Shown one piece after another: positions 1-10,647 of a stretch of 30,591 bases of DNA. A program made the position numbers and the translations under genes. Numbering within the stretch: position 1 is the first letter of the stretch; every line of letters begins with the position of its first letter. This stretch comes from Gnetum montanum (taxonomy: Eukaryota > Streptophyta > Gnetopsida > Gnetales > Gnetaceae). The notes below the pieces were generated by a model. The model did not search any database and was not told the origin of the DNA. It saw nothing but the letters and a program-made list of their open reading frames with translations. The DNA is taken from the NCBI GenBank assembly GCA_015680685.1, contig MNCI01015802.1, forward strand, positions 387,927 to 418,517, given 5' to 3'.

Positions 1-1366
1 AGGAAAGGCTAATGTACCATATCATTGATGGGCTACGTAATGAAACAAGAGAGACCTTAGGAATGTATGCCCAAGGTCAACTATACGAACTACAAACCCA
101 TCAAGTCCAAGAGCTTATTAAGCGGGTAGCAAAAGAAGGAGAAATGGCTCAATGGGAGAGTGTTGAAAAACATCAACGAGACCAAAATCTCAACTTAACA
201 AAGGTCCATGATCATAAAAAGGAGAAATCAACCAATCTCAAGGTGGAAACATCATCTTTGTCAACACAACAAACATTAGAAGAGGTCAAGGCAAAGATCA
301 ATAAGATGTTGCAATGGACGTATCAAAAGTATGGAGAATTTATCAACATTATTAGAGATAGAGTTTTAACAAACCTAAGAAGCAGGACAAAACATTAGAC
401 ACTCGGAAAGAAGGGATAAAGAAAATAAGAGCTCAACTGCCAATCATACGTATGAATGCAACATATGCCTATACGATCACCCCAAGGGCCAATGCCCAAT
501 ATTGTTACATTTACATGAGCATTGGGGAAACATGTTACATCTAGAGTTCGTATAGAGATACTGTGTTCGATCACAGTGGCAACAATCCTAGTCATGGGGG
601 AGACCGCCACTAAACTGGAGACATCCTTCGTATCATCCAAACCCAAATGCTTATCTTGTTCAACATCCTATTTCTCCAACTGGGTCAATGCACTTTATCT
701 CACCACAGTACCATTCTCCTCAATACTATCAGTCCATGCCTTCAACACAACCACCAACCACCACCTTGTGTATCCTACACTTCTCCTCAATTTCAACATT
801 CTCATCCTTTCCCTCCTTATACATCGCCACCAACTGTTCCTAAGGTGTTTGCACCATAGCAACAACCCATGAACGTCACTTGTGCTACTACTTCCAATAG
901 CAATGAGAGACCTTAGCAACATCGAAGGTGCGCCTTCTTTAGAAATGACCCTAGGAAGGGACAACACAATTCCAAGGTCACTGCATCCTCTGACTTAGCA
1001 CAAGTCCAACACTGTGATGCACCCTGATCTTCAAATCCAACACCTCATGTAAATTCATTAGGGCCACCAACTTACACTCCAACAACCACATAGCCCAATG
1101 AACACAAGAATGAAGAGCAACAACCCGATTCTTGCATACCATCTAACGGTCCCAAATATCATAGTGGGTCAACTCGTTATCTAGGAACTACATCGTATAA
1201 ATTGCCCCACTATGCTCATTATAATCAAGTGTGTGAACCCCAATGGGGTAAGTATGACCGAGCCCCAATATTTCCAACATGCAAGGATCCTCATCTTCCA
1301 TTTATTAATCCTTGTCGTCCTCAACCAATTAATTATGGGGGATACCCCCATTCTAGTAACAAGTAG
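1..1366 (+). pseudogene. Decayed Ty3/gypsy-type gag polyprotein
   Basis: An open stretch at 12-398 encodes a Lys/Glu/Gln-rich helical segment of the sort found in retrotransposon capsid proteins. It ends at a stop. In another frame, 457-495 encodes a zinc knuckle with C-X2-C-X3-H-X4-C spacing (CNICLYDHPKGQC). That spacing, one residue shorter than the retroviral CCHC knuckle, occurs in plant Athila-type gag proteins. A Pro/Gln/Tyr/Ser-rich tail follows across at least two frames with several stops and ends at a TAG at 1364-1366. The gag start lies off the left edge. No protease or pol follows on this strand, so only a gag fragment survives. Gag identity is fairly secure from knuckle plus context; the Athila assignment is inference. 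Confidence 0.55.
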
Positions 1367-2617
1367 GATTAATAACCACCTTTTATTTTCTTTAATTTTA
1401 CAACTTTTTGTTTTCGAGTTTCAGTTTTCAATTTTTTGTTTTATCTTTTTATCTTTTTACGCTTTTGTAAGTAATCTCATCTACAAATAAAAAACTCATG
1501 TGGATCGTTGGTTGAGGTGTGTTCTATGTTATTAAGTTTCGAGTGAGCAATTATTTGGAAAATGAGCTCATTACACCCACTCATCCATTCTACAAATAAG
1601 AGGTTCTGTTCGAGGGTACAGTGATATTCTTGACATTCTTAAAACTTAAAATTAATTTTGTGTTCATTGTACCTAGAATGAAGAAGGATGGACCAAGAGG
1701 GAATGATTAGGGTGTGACATCAAGGGGACTTGTGGATTCTCTTTGGTGATGTCTATGGGAGTTATCATGCAATGTGGTTGTACTAAGATCCTTGTAGATC
1801 TAATGAAAAATGGNAGTGCCACAAAATAAAAATCACTCCTCCCTTGAACAAAACGCCAAGTGATTGTACGCCTTGTTGTTATGGTACTCTCATGGTTGTT
1901 CATCATGGGATGAAACAATGCGATGTCACTAATTTGAAGGATGGACTTGATCCTGATCTTGGAACGACGGGTTAATGACACATTAATCATGCTTTTCACA
2001 TAGGATTCACTGTGCCCTGGGTTAGTTCCCTCATGTCCCAAAATCTACAATCCCTTTCTCTAGTTTGTCTCATCTCACTGTTCGTGTAATTTTAGCTCAT
2101 GTCCCATATAGCATAGAATTCTTACCTCATTCCAGTGATATTTACATGTGTGTGTTTTGTGGAGTTAGTGCGGATTACATTTAACCCTTCTAGTGCCCAC
2201 GGACACTTTAAATGTGGTTACACAAGGGCATTATAGGTTGAAACCTGCTTTGGGGAGGACCCACTTGTGTAATCTTTTGTAATTTTCACTTATTTCATAG
2301 CTCACACATACCATTCCTTACCCTCAACACAATTTTTGATAATGTTCTTTCCCTACTATTACCCCTCTGAATTTCAACATTCCTATTTACCATTACATAG
2401 CCTTTTTCTCCCATCTGAGGTTTTATTGATAAAATTCACACCATCATAATTAGTTGTGCCTTTCAAATTAATGGAATTACCCTAGAAACCTTTAACATGT
2501 GCCACATGTCCTTTCTTTCATATTTTATTTTCCAAAAAAATCATAAAAATTTGATTTTTCCCTCGGGCCTAAAACATCGATAGGCTGTGATATCACGTAC
2601 ACAATAAGTATTATCAG
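1367..2617. other. No recognisable gene; AT-rich spacer
   Basis: The stretch 1380-1500 is T-rich. The remainder has only short, stop-riddled frames on both strands. One ambiguous base sits at 1814. It may be untranslated or LTR sequence of the flanking gag fragment, or intron or 5' sequence of the gene remnant that follows, but no TG...CA termini, primer-binding site or TATA context is convincing. Confidence 0.5.
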
Positions 2618-4297
2618 AGGAAAGCCCCAAGAGGGAAAGAGAAGCATTAGCCCTGATGGTTGAACCTGAAGTGGTTGTCACAGGGCTAGAGGAAGAAGAA
2701 AGAGAGAGGGAAGAAGCGATCGAGGAATTTCCTATCTTGCAGGAGGAAGATGTAACAAGCATCATGGGGACAAAGCTCGCTAAGGCTTTGGATGCACTTA
2801 GGCATTCAAGTGATGAGAGGGGTGTATTCGACGATTTCTTCGATGGGTCCTTGCACCTTGGTGATCCCCCCAAGCTAACCAGCAAAGGGCTTTTTGGTAT
2901 GTTCATTTTAGCTTGATCCACATTTTCTACCTTTTAACTTTTATGTGTTGTTTTTGATTATCTTGATTACTTTTAGCACCAGAGATAAATGCTGAGGTTT
3001 CTGAGGTGCATACATCCAAGGAAGAGGTGTCAAGGTCATAGGCCCCGATTGAGGTGACTTCCTATGCTTGCCCAACATCTACTGACTAATTAAGGCCATG
3101 GCCTAAAATGCCCAATAAGATGGACTTTGTCACAAGCATAGCTAACGACATAGTCACTCGCCTACAACAAGCTATCCAGAACTATGTATGTATATTTTAT
3201 GTATTATGCTAAGTGATTGAGTCTATTATGCTTCTTTGCATTCATTGTTAGTTATAGCTGATTCATGTGTGCGGTATTTATACTTGTAGGCACTAAGCTT
3301 AAATGGGATCCTTTTGAAGCTGCTCATATTGATGCTCTCCCTAAATTGCCAGAAAATATTGAACAAGTCCCTAGAAAGGTTTACAATGCAATTTCTGATT
3401 ACGTCATACAAAATGTTAAGTCCCTCTGGACTTGTAGGCATTCAATTGAGTACCTATGGAACAAGATGCACTCATTGAAGGAAAAATTGGCAAAGGAGAG
3501 AGAAGAGAAGAGGGATCTTGAATGCCATTATGATTTTGTTGTTGCTAGGCTGTCTGGTGATAGTACTTGGTGCACGTCTGAGATCACCTATGCGCGTTAC
3601 TGGACAATTTTGAACAGCAAAGTTCAAGCAACATAGGATTTAGCTATACAGAGGGCACAAATGGATCTACTGAACAGGAATGCCACGATTGAAAATATTT
3701 TGCCACTAAGGTATGCAAGTGGGGTCAAGATCAAAAGGATCACAAGCACCAGTACAAGAAATGGTTAAAGGAGGAATCAGTTGAACATCACCAGAAGGAA
3801 ATGTTCATTGATGGCCTAGGCTTACATCCTACTTACGATAGGTTTGCCGAGTGCACTGAAGTGGAGGGATCTCCCAAGAGAACCATTACCACCACTTCCA
3901 GGGAGGCTTCGATAGGCATGTTCTCTCTTGAGCACCCTACCTGGACCTTGGTGGAAAAGGGTAAAACCTTGGCGGGTATTGACCTTGGTCTAGAGGAGGA
4001 TTGGGCAAATGTACCTGAGGAGGAGATTCTATGGCACTTGGAGGCCAGCCTAAGGCCCTCCTCGCCTGTGAGTATTTTATTATGGCATTTACTTTTGTAT
4101 GATTTTATTGTTTTTAGTGTTAGTGTTGCTTTTTCTTCCAAGTTTTATATTCATGAGTTATTTTGTTATGCTTACCTGTTTGTTTGTTTTTTGTTCTGTT
4201 GTAGGGACCTAGTAATAATGAGGCAGGCCCCAGTGGGGTGGGAGTGGATGATGTGGAGGATCTTGGAGGCCAACCCCTTGCTAGTACTGATGTGTGA
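2618..4297 (+). pseudogene. Broken multi-exon gene, unknown family, coiled-coil rich
   Basis: Four exons can be traced through good GT-AG borders that preserve reading phase: about 2618-2896, 2977-3189, 3290-4067 and 4205-4297, ending at TGA. Introns are 80-140 bases with pyrimidine-rich acceptors. The product begins with an acidic Glu-rich stretch, continues with a short helical block, has a Lys/Glu coiled coil near 3470-3530, and ends in an acidic Gly/Pro tail. In-frame stops fall near 3040, 3087 and 3634, and a frameshift is needed near 3700, so it is not functional as read. The 5' end is unresolved; an acceptor-like TTATCAG at 2611-2617 suggests more exons upstream. Intron-bearing captured or transposon-associated plant genes can look like this, but I recognise no domain and assign no function. 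Confidence 0.5.
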
Positions 4298-4601
4298 GCT
4301 AACTGTTAGTCTAACTTAGCTATCGAATGTTTTGGAATTTTGATGTCTAATGGAAATGTATGGGGANTAAAATTGCAACTTGTGACATGTAAATGAAATT
4401 TTGACATAATGTAACGAGAGTTTGTAAATTTGTAACATACTGAGCTCTAGTTTAAGGCCATTTTAGGCCGTGCACATCAGTTTAGAGTCATGGTGGACCA
4501 TTGCAATTGTGTTGAGGGATTACTAGTTTTAGGCCATAGTGAGCCAAAAGCGATAATGGTTTTGGGAAACTCAAAAGGAACCAGCCATTTCTAGCCGTGG
4601 C
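4298..4601. other. 3' flank of gene remnant, no gene
   Basis: AT-rich sequence with one ambiguous base (4366) and repeated ATGTAA/TGTAAC-type words, consistent with a 3' untranslated or downstream region of the gene remnant on the left. I see no coding signal. Confidence 0.4.
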
Positions 4602-4680
4602 TAGTTTAATGTCATCACAAACGTTCGTTGGCAGTTTAACATCATACCGGACGGTTGGTAATTCAACGTCATTTCGAACA
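4602..4680. repeat. Degenerate ~27-bp tandem repeat, about 3 units
   Basis: Three diverged units begin at 4602, 4632 and 4659. They share the skeleton agTTtAA-TcAT or aaCgtCAT, then an acg-tt-GG end. The repeat lies at the boundary between the gene remnant on the left and the decayed protease-side sequence of the minus-strand Tat element on the right. Confidence 0.4.
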
Positions 4681-4694
4681 CTCAATAGTTTACC

Positions 4695-5604
4695 TTAGTT
4701 ATTGAGTTGTTTTTTTATTCTTCGTAGTTTGACATGAGGGGCAGGACATGTAGGTATGATCTTATACTCCCCTTCCCCTTCACTGGAGATGTTAAAAGGT
4801 AGCTCCGACCAAGAGACGTCAGTGGGAATGGCTCCTATGTCTATGTCATCCAGTGTTTCCTCAGTTCTAGTAGGATCATGGGTCAATAGTTGGTTTGTGT
4901 CTTGAAGTGCGCTCATGGTTTCTTGTTTAGGCTTAGAGAACTCAACCTCTCACCCTTGATCCATTCCCAAGTGCGAGGGAGTGAGTAATGTTATCGTGTC
5001 CTCGTGTATGATGATTTCACCTCCCTCATAAGGTAGGTGGATTTCTTGATGGATTGGTGAGGATATGGCTCTAAACTAAGCTAACCAAGGTCGTCCTAGG
5101 ATCAGATTGAACCCCGACATTTTATCAACAACTACAAATTTAGCCGATGTGGGGAACTAGTCCCCTGCTACGAAATCCAAGCATGCCTTTTACCACGACA
5201 TGGGAACCACTGAAGGATTTTAAAAAGGAAGTTGTTGTGGGCCGTATTTGGTCTGTAAGACCCAATTTTTTGATGACAGGAAAGGGTATTACGTTTGTTG
5301 CTGCACTATCATCGACATGCACCCTACGTATCTTGAAGTGGTTAACTTGTATTATTATGAACATAGCGGCTATAGTGACCTTTCCAGTTTTTTCATCTCG
5401 CTTAATATCATTGGCACAAAATTCTAGGGATGTGGGCCTCGATTCTTGAGGTTGTGGGGATAGTACTGCATAGATGGATGTCTCATCTGCGGGAAGGTCC
5501 GCACTAACAAGAATCAAAGTCAACATACGCACGAGAGCCTCCCTATGTACTAGTGAGGTCATTACTAGATCGTACAGGCTTAAGGAGGTGTTCTTTTGTT
5601 TCAA
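4695..5604 (-). pseudogene. Retrotransposon aspartic protease (retropepsin) and C-terminal spacer
   Basis: The protease cleaves the retroelement polyprotein as a homodimer. The segment at 5140-5604 contains VHVDDSAAT (5287-5326), corresponding to the catalytic D-[ST]-[AG] loop, followed by a hydrophobic flap-like region. After a frame change, NLILGRPWLA lies at 5076-5117; this LGRPW box is typical after the plant Ty3/gypsy retropepsin. A TAG follows directly. A further spacer frame runs to 4695, with an acidic segment in the 4695-4916 stretch. In Tat elements such a spacer leads into RT, which is missing here. Stops and frame changes make it nonfunctional. Confidence 0.72.
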
Positions 5605-6124
5605 GGCCTATGTGACTTGGGTCAATGCACTCGCTAGAGCCTTACCACTTGGGATGCTCTTATCTATGAAGACTTGGTCCACTTGGCCTAGCATTCGTAT
5701 CTCTCATGGAGGGATTCTGGTGTTAGTAACTAGGGATGTTGAGTTTGGGACACTGGGAGTGCCGATATTCTTGTCTTGATGACTTGTGCTAGGCTCACTC
5801 ATGGGCGGAACCATAGGAACAACATTTAGCGGTATGGGCTTCGGTGGTCCTAATTTGTGCTCATGATGTTCTCTTTCTAGGTGCTCTCTTGTCAGCCTGT
5901 CAGCAAGGTGTTCTCGCAGGGGTTGTGGGGGAATGGTAGGGGGTTACATGTCAGGGTGTTTTGGCACCCGGATCACAAAGGGAGTGGGTCAGGTTTTTGA
6001 TGGTGTGGTTGCTGCTGTGACAAAAGGAGGTACGCAGATGACAAATGGTTTTTGTGGTGCCGAGAATGTGTGTATGACAAAAGGGGTTTGGGGAGGTGTT
6101 GAGGTAGATGTAGTTTTAGAAGGC
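5605..6124 (-). pseudogene. Gag-protease linker, heavily decayed
   Basis: The minus strand continues the gag-to-protease reading with numerous stops and at least one frame change, rich in Thr, Pro, His and Arg. It holds no separate domain. Several stops could derive from Gln or Trp codons by C-to-T or G-to-A change, as expected of an old methylated repeat. Confidence 0.5.
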
Positions 6125-8374
6125 CTACGAATTAGGGATGTCTTGTCCATTATCCACATGGATAGTGTTAATCACATATAATGCATCATTAGTATTGAGA
6201 GGATCCTTGTAGACCCCCATGGGTTGGTTTTGGGGCTTTACCAGGTTTGCCTCATCAAATACTATTTCACCCCTGTTAATCATGCGTTGTATATCTTGTT
6301 TTAAGGTGAAGCAGTAGTTAGTTCCGTGCCCACACCATTGGTGATATTCATAAAACCTGTCCAACCTAAAGCCTCTTGGAACGGGGGGCTCATCAACTGT
6401 TGTTAAGGTTGGATTTTTAAACAACTCACAGAATCGATCATGTTTTTGGGATGCCGCTAGGGACATTTGTTTGTGTTTGATTAACCCAGTCATTAGAAGT
6501 TGATCTAATAATTGTGAAGGCTTCGTAGGCAAGGATGTGTACTGGGTAGGATCGTTTTGTTCAAATGTATGAGTGGGACCCAAGTTTGTGGTTTTAGTTG
6601 AGGAAGATTCGGGTGTAGGCATAGATGTGGTTCTTTCATGGCTGGTTGGAGTAGTGGGTTGTTTTCCTTTCTATCTAGAATTGTTAGGTTGGACTGTCTC
6701 TACCACTGCTGCTACCATCATTTTGGATTTATCCTTATCTTTCCTCATATGTTGGCTTCTAAAGGCTAAGTAAGTTGGGTCGCTACTTGTTTGCGTCACC
6801 TCTTCTATGTTCTTAATTTGTGTGAACACTTGACTCAAAGTACGGGCACTCAAATAATAAAGTTTTGATTCAACGAAGTCATTTACAGCAGCCTTAAGGA
6901 TGGTAAGCAAGTATGTTTCAGGGATGGACTCATGAAGTTCATTCAAGGCTGTACTCCACCTTTGGATAAATTTTTGTACGAGCTTTAATAGTGCTTGTTT
7001 AATTTGAATCAAACCATCTAGTGTGGCTTTAGGCTTTAAATTATATTTGAAACGGGTAACGAACTGATGTAACAAATCCTCTAGAGAGGATATGGAGTTA
7101 CAGGGTAAAGCCCAGTACTAGTCTAAGGCTTTACCTGTCAAGGACATAGCAAATACACATAGAATTGCATGAGGCTAGGCCTGAAGCAATAGACATTCTA
7201 GTCGAAATATTACCAGATGGGTGTTTGGATCTCCCTCTCCATTGTACTTGGTCAGTTGAGGTAATGAGATTCCCTTTGGTTAGGTTAACAGTGGAACTGA
7301 AGGGTTGATTGGGTCATCTTGGTAGAAGTCCAACACCTTGACTTCCTCAGTGTTTGCAGTTTTGAGGTGCTCTAACTTCTTAGTTAATGAGTGCATCATT
7401 TTCTTTGTGTCTTCCCACTCTTGGGCAGTAGGCAAACCGACTGGTTAAGTAGATTACGATTGGTAGTAGTTTGATTATTGCATTGTTTATGGAAAGAGAG
7501 ACTATTGGATTGTCAGTTGTTGTGGCGGAGGAACATTCAAAGATGGGATTGCAGGGTGTGGTATACTGTAGTGAGTAGGTTGGTATTGCTAAACAGCTGG
7601 TGAAACCCATTGCCCAGCCATAGGTTGTGAGGTGACACCTTAAATGTGTTGGGCTGAAGTAATCAGAGGTGCTCCATGGGTTCGTATTTGTGGTATGTAG
7701 TGGATGGACGTGGAAGCTGGTATAACTGATGGCATCTTAATTACTTGAGGTTGGAAGATTGATCCTGAATTAGTTTGAAGAGGGGGTTGTTGGGATTGTA
7801 CTTGTAGAGGTATGATGGAGGTGGACGTATCAGATTGAATGTTGGGCATGGAGAAGGTGGGAATGGAAGTGGGTACTCCCTGTAGAGAAGTCGGTGCTTG
7901 AGTGTTTGCGGATAAAGGAGGAAGTATGGTTTCTTCTAGGAAAGGTTGGAATGATGGGTTTGTATGGGCATGAGGACTAAGAGTATGGTATGAGTCCCCA
8001 TGCTCAGATTGGGTGGCAAAGTCATCTTCCTCATCTCCACTTTGAGGCTCTATCGGAGGTGGCTGTAAGGTTTGATTCCTTACCATGAGAAGCTGAGATA
8101 TGAGTCGATGATGAGGCTTGGAAAGGGGGATCATGTCAAATATTAAGGGAGTGAACTCACAGCCTCCCTTGTAAATGAGCTCATAGTTTGACTTTGCTTC
8201 TCTTTCTATGCGATCGACAGACAAGTTGGCTTGAATCTTCACACAAATGAAGTTATATTGTTCTGTTGTGAGGATTGCATAAGTAGGGTCCTTGCCCTGT
8301 AGTCTAAGTGATTGGCGAGTTGAACCTTGAGGGTTTATCGCCTCAATTGCAGTTATGGGTTCTATCACAATCAT
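6125..8374 (-). pseudogene. Tat-type gag, capsid region and Cys/His motif
   Basis: This gag would form the capsid of the virus-like particle. Three blocks survive. 7640-8374 encodes a 244-residue N-terminal part with a short conserved-looking start and a long Pro/Gln/Ser/Thr-rich tail. About 6671-7270 encodes the capsid core: LPQLTKYNGEGDPNTHL, then MSLTGKALD, then a helical run including FVTRFKYN, matching the plant retrotransposon gag order. 6125-6622 encodes the C-terminal part with YHQWCGHGTNYC followed by LKQDIQRMINRGEI, the typical Cys/His plus helix seen in Tat gag proteins. At least two frame changes and several stops (near 6630, 7090 and 7185) break it. Confidence 0.75.
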
Positions 8375-8932
8375 ATGGTTTGAGGTCCTGGCCCCAAAGT
8401 CAGAGATCTACAGTGCCATTACGTTGATCTGGGAAGATTCCATAGCTGGGTGTGAGTAAGCTGGCTTGACAAGCTAGGCATGTGTAAGCTGGCTTGACAA
8501 GTTGGGCATGAGTAAGTTAGCTTGACAAGCTGGCGTGCATGACAAGCTGGGCATGAGTAAGCTGGCGTGCTTGACAAGTTGGACGTGAGTAAGCTGGGCG
8601 TGTACCAAGCAAGATGCAGGCAGGTTGCAAGTACTGAGAGGAGCTCATTGTGATCGGTCAATGGTGGTGGTGGGAACGTTACTTGGCAGGTTGTCTATGA
8701 AGCAGCTTGTTTAAGTAGTGTGTGTACGTTGTTTGGGTTTTGATGATGCAGTTGCAGAGCTTTGAAGCGCTGGGTGTAACGTAAGAGTTTTACAGGGTTG
8801 TACGCCTGATTAATTTAGCATGAGCAGACTAGGATGGTCTTGAGCAAGCTAGGCTTGAGTTTCAGCACCTGGTCTATGCAATGTTTAATAGGTAGTGTGA
8901 TCAACGTTTTGACGGGACGGTAAACAAGTCAA
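8375..8932 (-). other. Untranslated leader of the Tat element
   Basis: This is the interval between the primer-binding site and the first gag methionine. It has no coding signal of its own. A GT/AAGCTGG-rich minisatellite occupies 8446-8600, with related diverged words (ATGAGCAGACTAGG, TTGAGCAAGCTAGG) near 8820-8866. Confidence 0.55.
8446..8600. repeat. Minisatellite in the Tat leader, ~28-32 bp units
   Basis: About five imperfect direct units of the form TGAGTAAGCTGGCTTGACA followed by AGCTGGGCA. Units start near 8451, 8481, 8509, 8536 and 8554, with a partial one near 8586. Unit lengths vary because of internal indels. Tandem repeats in non-coding parts of Tat/Ogre-type elements are common, so this is probably element-borne. 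Confidence 0.7.
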
Positions 8933-8950
8933 GCCCTCCTTCTAGTGCCA
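8933..8950 (-). other. Probable primer-binding site
   Basis: The minus strand reads TGGCACTAGAAGGAGGGC just inside the LTR remnant. It starts with TGG, complementary to the universal CCA tRNA 3' end, and resembles the TGGCGCTAGAAGGAGGG-type leader of plant Tat elements with one CpG-type change. Which tRNA it matches was not determined. Confidence 0.55.
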
Positions 8951-9388
8951 ATTTACTATACTGACCAAAATCGTCGGTGTGAGGCTGGAAGGGAAAAACA
9001 CATGTTGAAAGGTTATTGGAGAGACATAGCCGACCCTGCCTTCGTCTGAGGGCAAGCTGGAAAAGAAAAACGAAGGCAGAGTACTTGGATGGTCTGCATG
9101 AAAATCAACTAAGGACCTCCCCAAGCCTAAGCTATGGCTTGCGCTGGGGTTATCGTAACTGGTAACGTATGAAATGTAAATAGAGTGTAACCGCAACGGC
9201 GTATACAGAAGCGTAAAATAGATAAAAATAGAGCAAATAATGTAATGAAAGGAAATAATGAACTATATTGTATTGCTTAACAAAGATGTGCACTGGTGAA
9301 AGCGTAGTTGCGTGTGTGGATGGCAAGTTAAGCACTAAGCCCTGGGGTGATGTGTTTATAGGTGCTTAGATGCTAAGAGTTGTGTGTT
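8951..9388 (-). repeat. LTR remnant (truncated U3, R, U5) of the Tat element
   Basis: The segment lies between the truncated integrase and the primer-binding site. On the minus strand it has a TATA-like CTATAAACA (about 9352-9360), then a C/T-rich transcribed portion, and ends immediately before the primer-binding site. Only about 30 bases lie upstream of the TATA-like box before integrase sequence begins, so most of U3 is missing. No partner LTR was found in the window to define its ends. Confidence 0.55.
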
Positions 9389-9389
9389 C

Positions 9390-10040
9390 CTTGACCATTA
9401 CTCTGTGGGTAGTAAGGTGACGAGAATGCATGTTTAATACCCAGGCTTGCACAAAAGATTTTAGTATATGCACTGCTGAACTATGGCCCATTGTCGGTAA
9501 CGATGGTCATCAAAATACCAAAATAGGTCACGATGTTTTCTATTATGAAAGTGCAAACATGCTTAGAAGTGGTCTTCCTAAGGGGAATAGCTTCTACCCA
9601 TTTTGTGAAGTATTCAATTGTAGTGGTAATGAAGCTATGCCTTGTGGAAGATGGTGGCATTATCGGTCCAATGATGTCTAATCCCCATCTTTGGAATGGC
9701 CATGTGATTTGTGTTGTGTGCAATTCATTAGGTGGCACATGTATTAGGTTACCATGCCTTTGGCAAATGTCACATGTCCTGACCTTGGAGAAGCAATCGT
9801 ACTCCATATGTGGCCAGTAGTAGCCCAAGCACCTAATCTTTGTTGTCATTGCTTTGGGTGCTATGTGCCCTCCACAAAGTCCTTCGTGGACTTGTTCTAC
9901 AATCATTTGACCGTTGATACTACTAACGCACATCAACAGAATGCCTTCATAGGATTTGTGACACAATGTGTCTCCTATTAATGCATATTTCTGAGAGCGT
10001 TTTTGCACTATGTCCTTTTGAGCGTTTGTCAAATGCTGTG
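9390..10040 (-). pseudogene. Tat integrase, truncated before the catalytic Glu
   Basis: Integrase joins element DNA to the host chromosome. The zinc-binding N-terminal domain is visible (HEGLCGGH, then CDICQRH). The catalytic core follows with WGLDIIGPI (first Asp, about 9668-9694) and VTDNGP (second Asp, about 9481-9500). The codon after DNGP is TAG where Gln is usual, followed by in-frame FSSAYTKIFCASLG and YYPQSNGQ. Homology stops right there at about 9390, where the catalytic Glu motif should begin. The C-terminal domain is absent and LTR-like sequence follows directly. Confidence 0.85.
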
Positions 10041-10179
10041 GAGGTTCGCCTTATAGAAGGTACTCTTTTATGTCATCGTACCATTCTATCGTGTGTGTTG
10101 TGCTAATGGATGCTATGGGAATTTCACCAAGAGTGTCAGTTATAGGTTTGGCATAATTTGTTATAGAGCTAGGCAATGC

Positions 10180-10620
10180 ATGGAACATTTTAAGTGTCAT
10201 GTTTAGGGCTAGTGTAGCAAGTGCATCGGCAATGGTGTTTTCGCTTATAGGGACATGCTGTATATCCACATCTACAAATTGCTTCAGCAGATGTTTGGTC
10301 AAATCACAATATGGTAGCAAATGGAGAGCCTTGCATGCGTAAAATTTTGTGACTTGATTAATGACTAACTATGAATCACCTCGAACTACAAGATGTGCAA
10401 TTCCCGAAGTTAATGCTGCTTGAAGACCTCTAAGAAGACCTTCGTATTCTGCCATGTTATTGGTACAAGGAAAGGTCAATCGGTAGGTGAAGGGTCAGAT
10501 TTCTTTAGAGGGGTATGTTAAAATGGCTGTAGCACTTCCTCCTCAGGAAGTTGAAGCTCCATTGAAATAAAGGATCACCTCGTAGTTATCAGGTACGATG
10601 TCTATACTATTAACATTCTC
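10180..10620 (-). pseudogene. Second (archaeal-type) RNase H of the Tat element
   Basis: Tat elements carry an additional RNase H, related to the archaeal type, between the first RNase H and integrase. Here ILYFNGAS (about 10560-10583) corresponds to the first catalytic block, normally DGA/DGS. It is followed by NNMAEYEGLLRGL (about 10420-10462), VVRGDS (about 10380), and HVPISENTIADALATLA (about 10205-10255). The Glu and later Asp positions are present, but the first catalytic Asp reads Asn, consistent with one transition. Stops interrupt the frame near 10547, 10502 and 10372. Confidence 0.78.
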
Positions 10621-10647
10621 ATCGGGGAATTCAAGGTTAATCGTTGC

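Larger units (their letters stand above)
4690..9388 (-). mobile_element. Tat-lineage Ty3/gypsy element, 5' half (LTR to protease)
   Basis: Reading right to left on the minus strand, the order is LTR remnant, primer-binding site, leader, gag N-terminal region, gag core, Cys/His motif and retropepsin. That is the normal 5'-to-3' order of a Ty3/gypsy element. The gag Cys/His motif (YHQWCGHGTNYC) and the protease with downstream LGRPW resemble those of the Tat lineage. RT, RNase H and integrase should follow below 4690 but are absent there. All reading frames are interrupted. The pol fragment just upstream (9390-11938) is of the same lineage. Confidence 0.8.

Noticed and set aside
1673-2041. 122-codon minus-strand frame.
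   Set aside because: Crosses an ambiguous base, matches nothing I recognise and shows no element context.
8446-8600. CRISPR-like spaced repeats.
   Set aside because: Units are contiguous and imperfect, with no unique spacers, in plant retroelement leader DNA.
9430-9981. Plus-strand frames across 9430-9981.
   Set aside because: Antisense shadows of the integrase on the minus strand.
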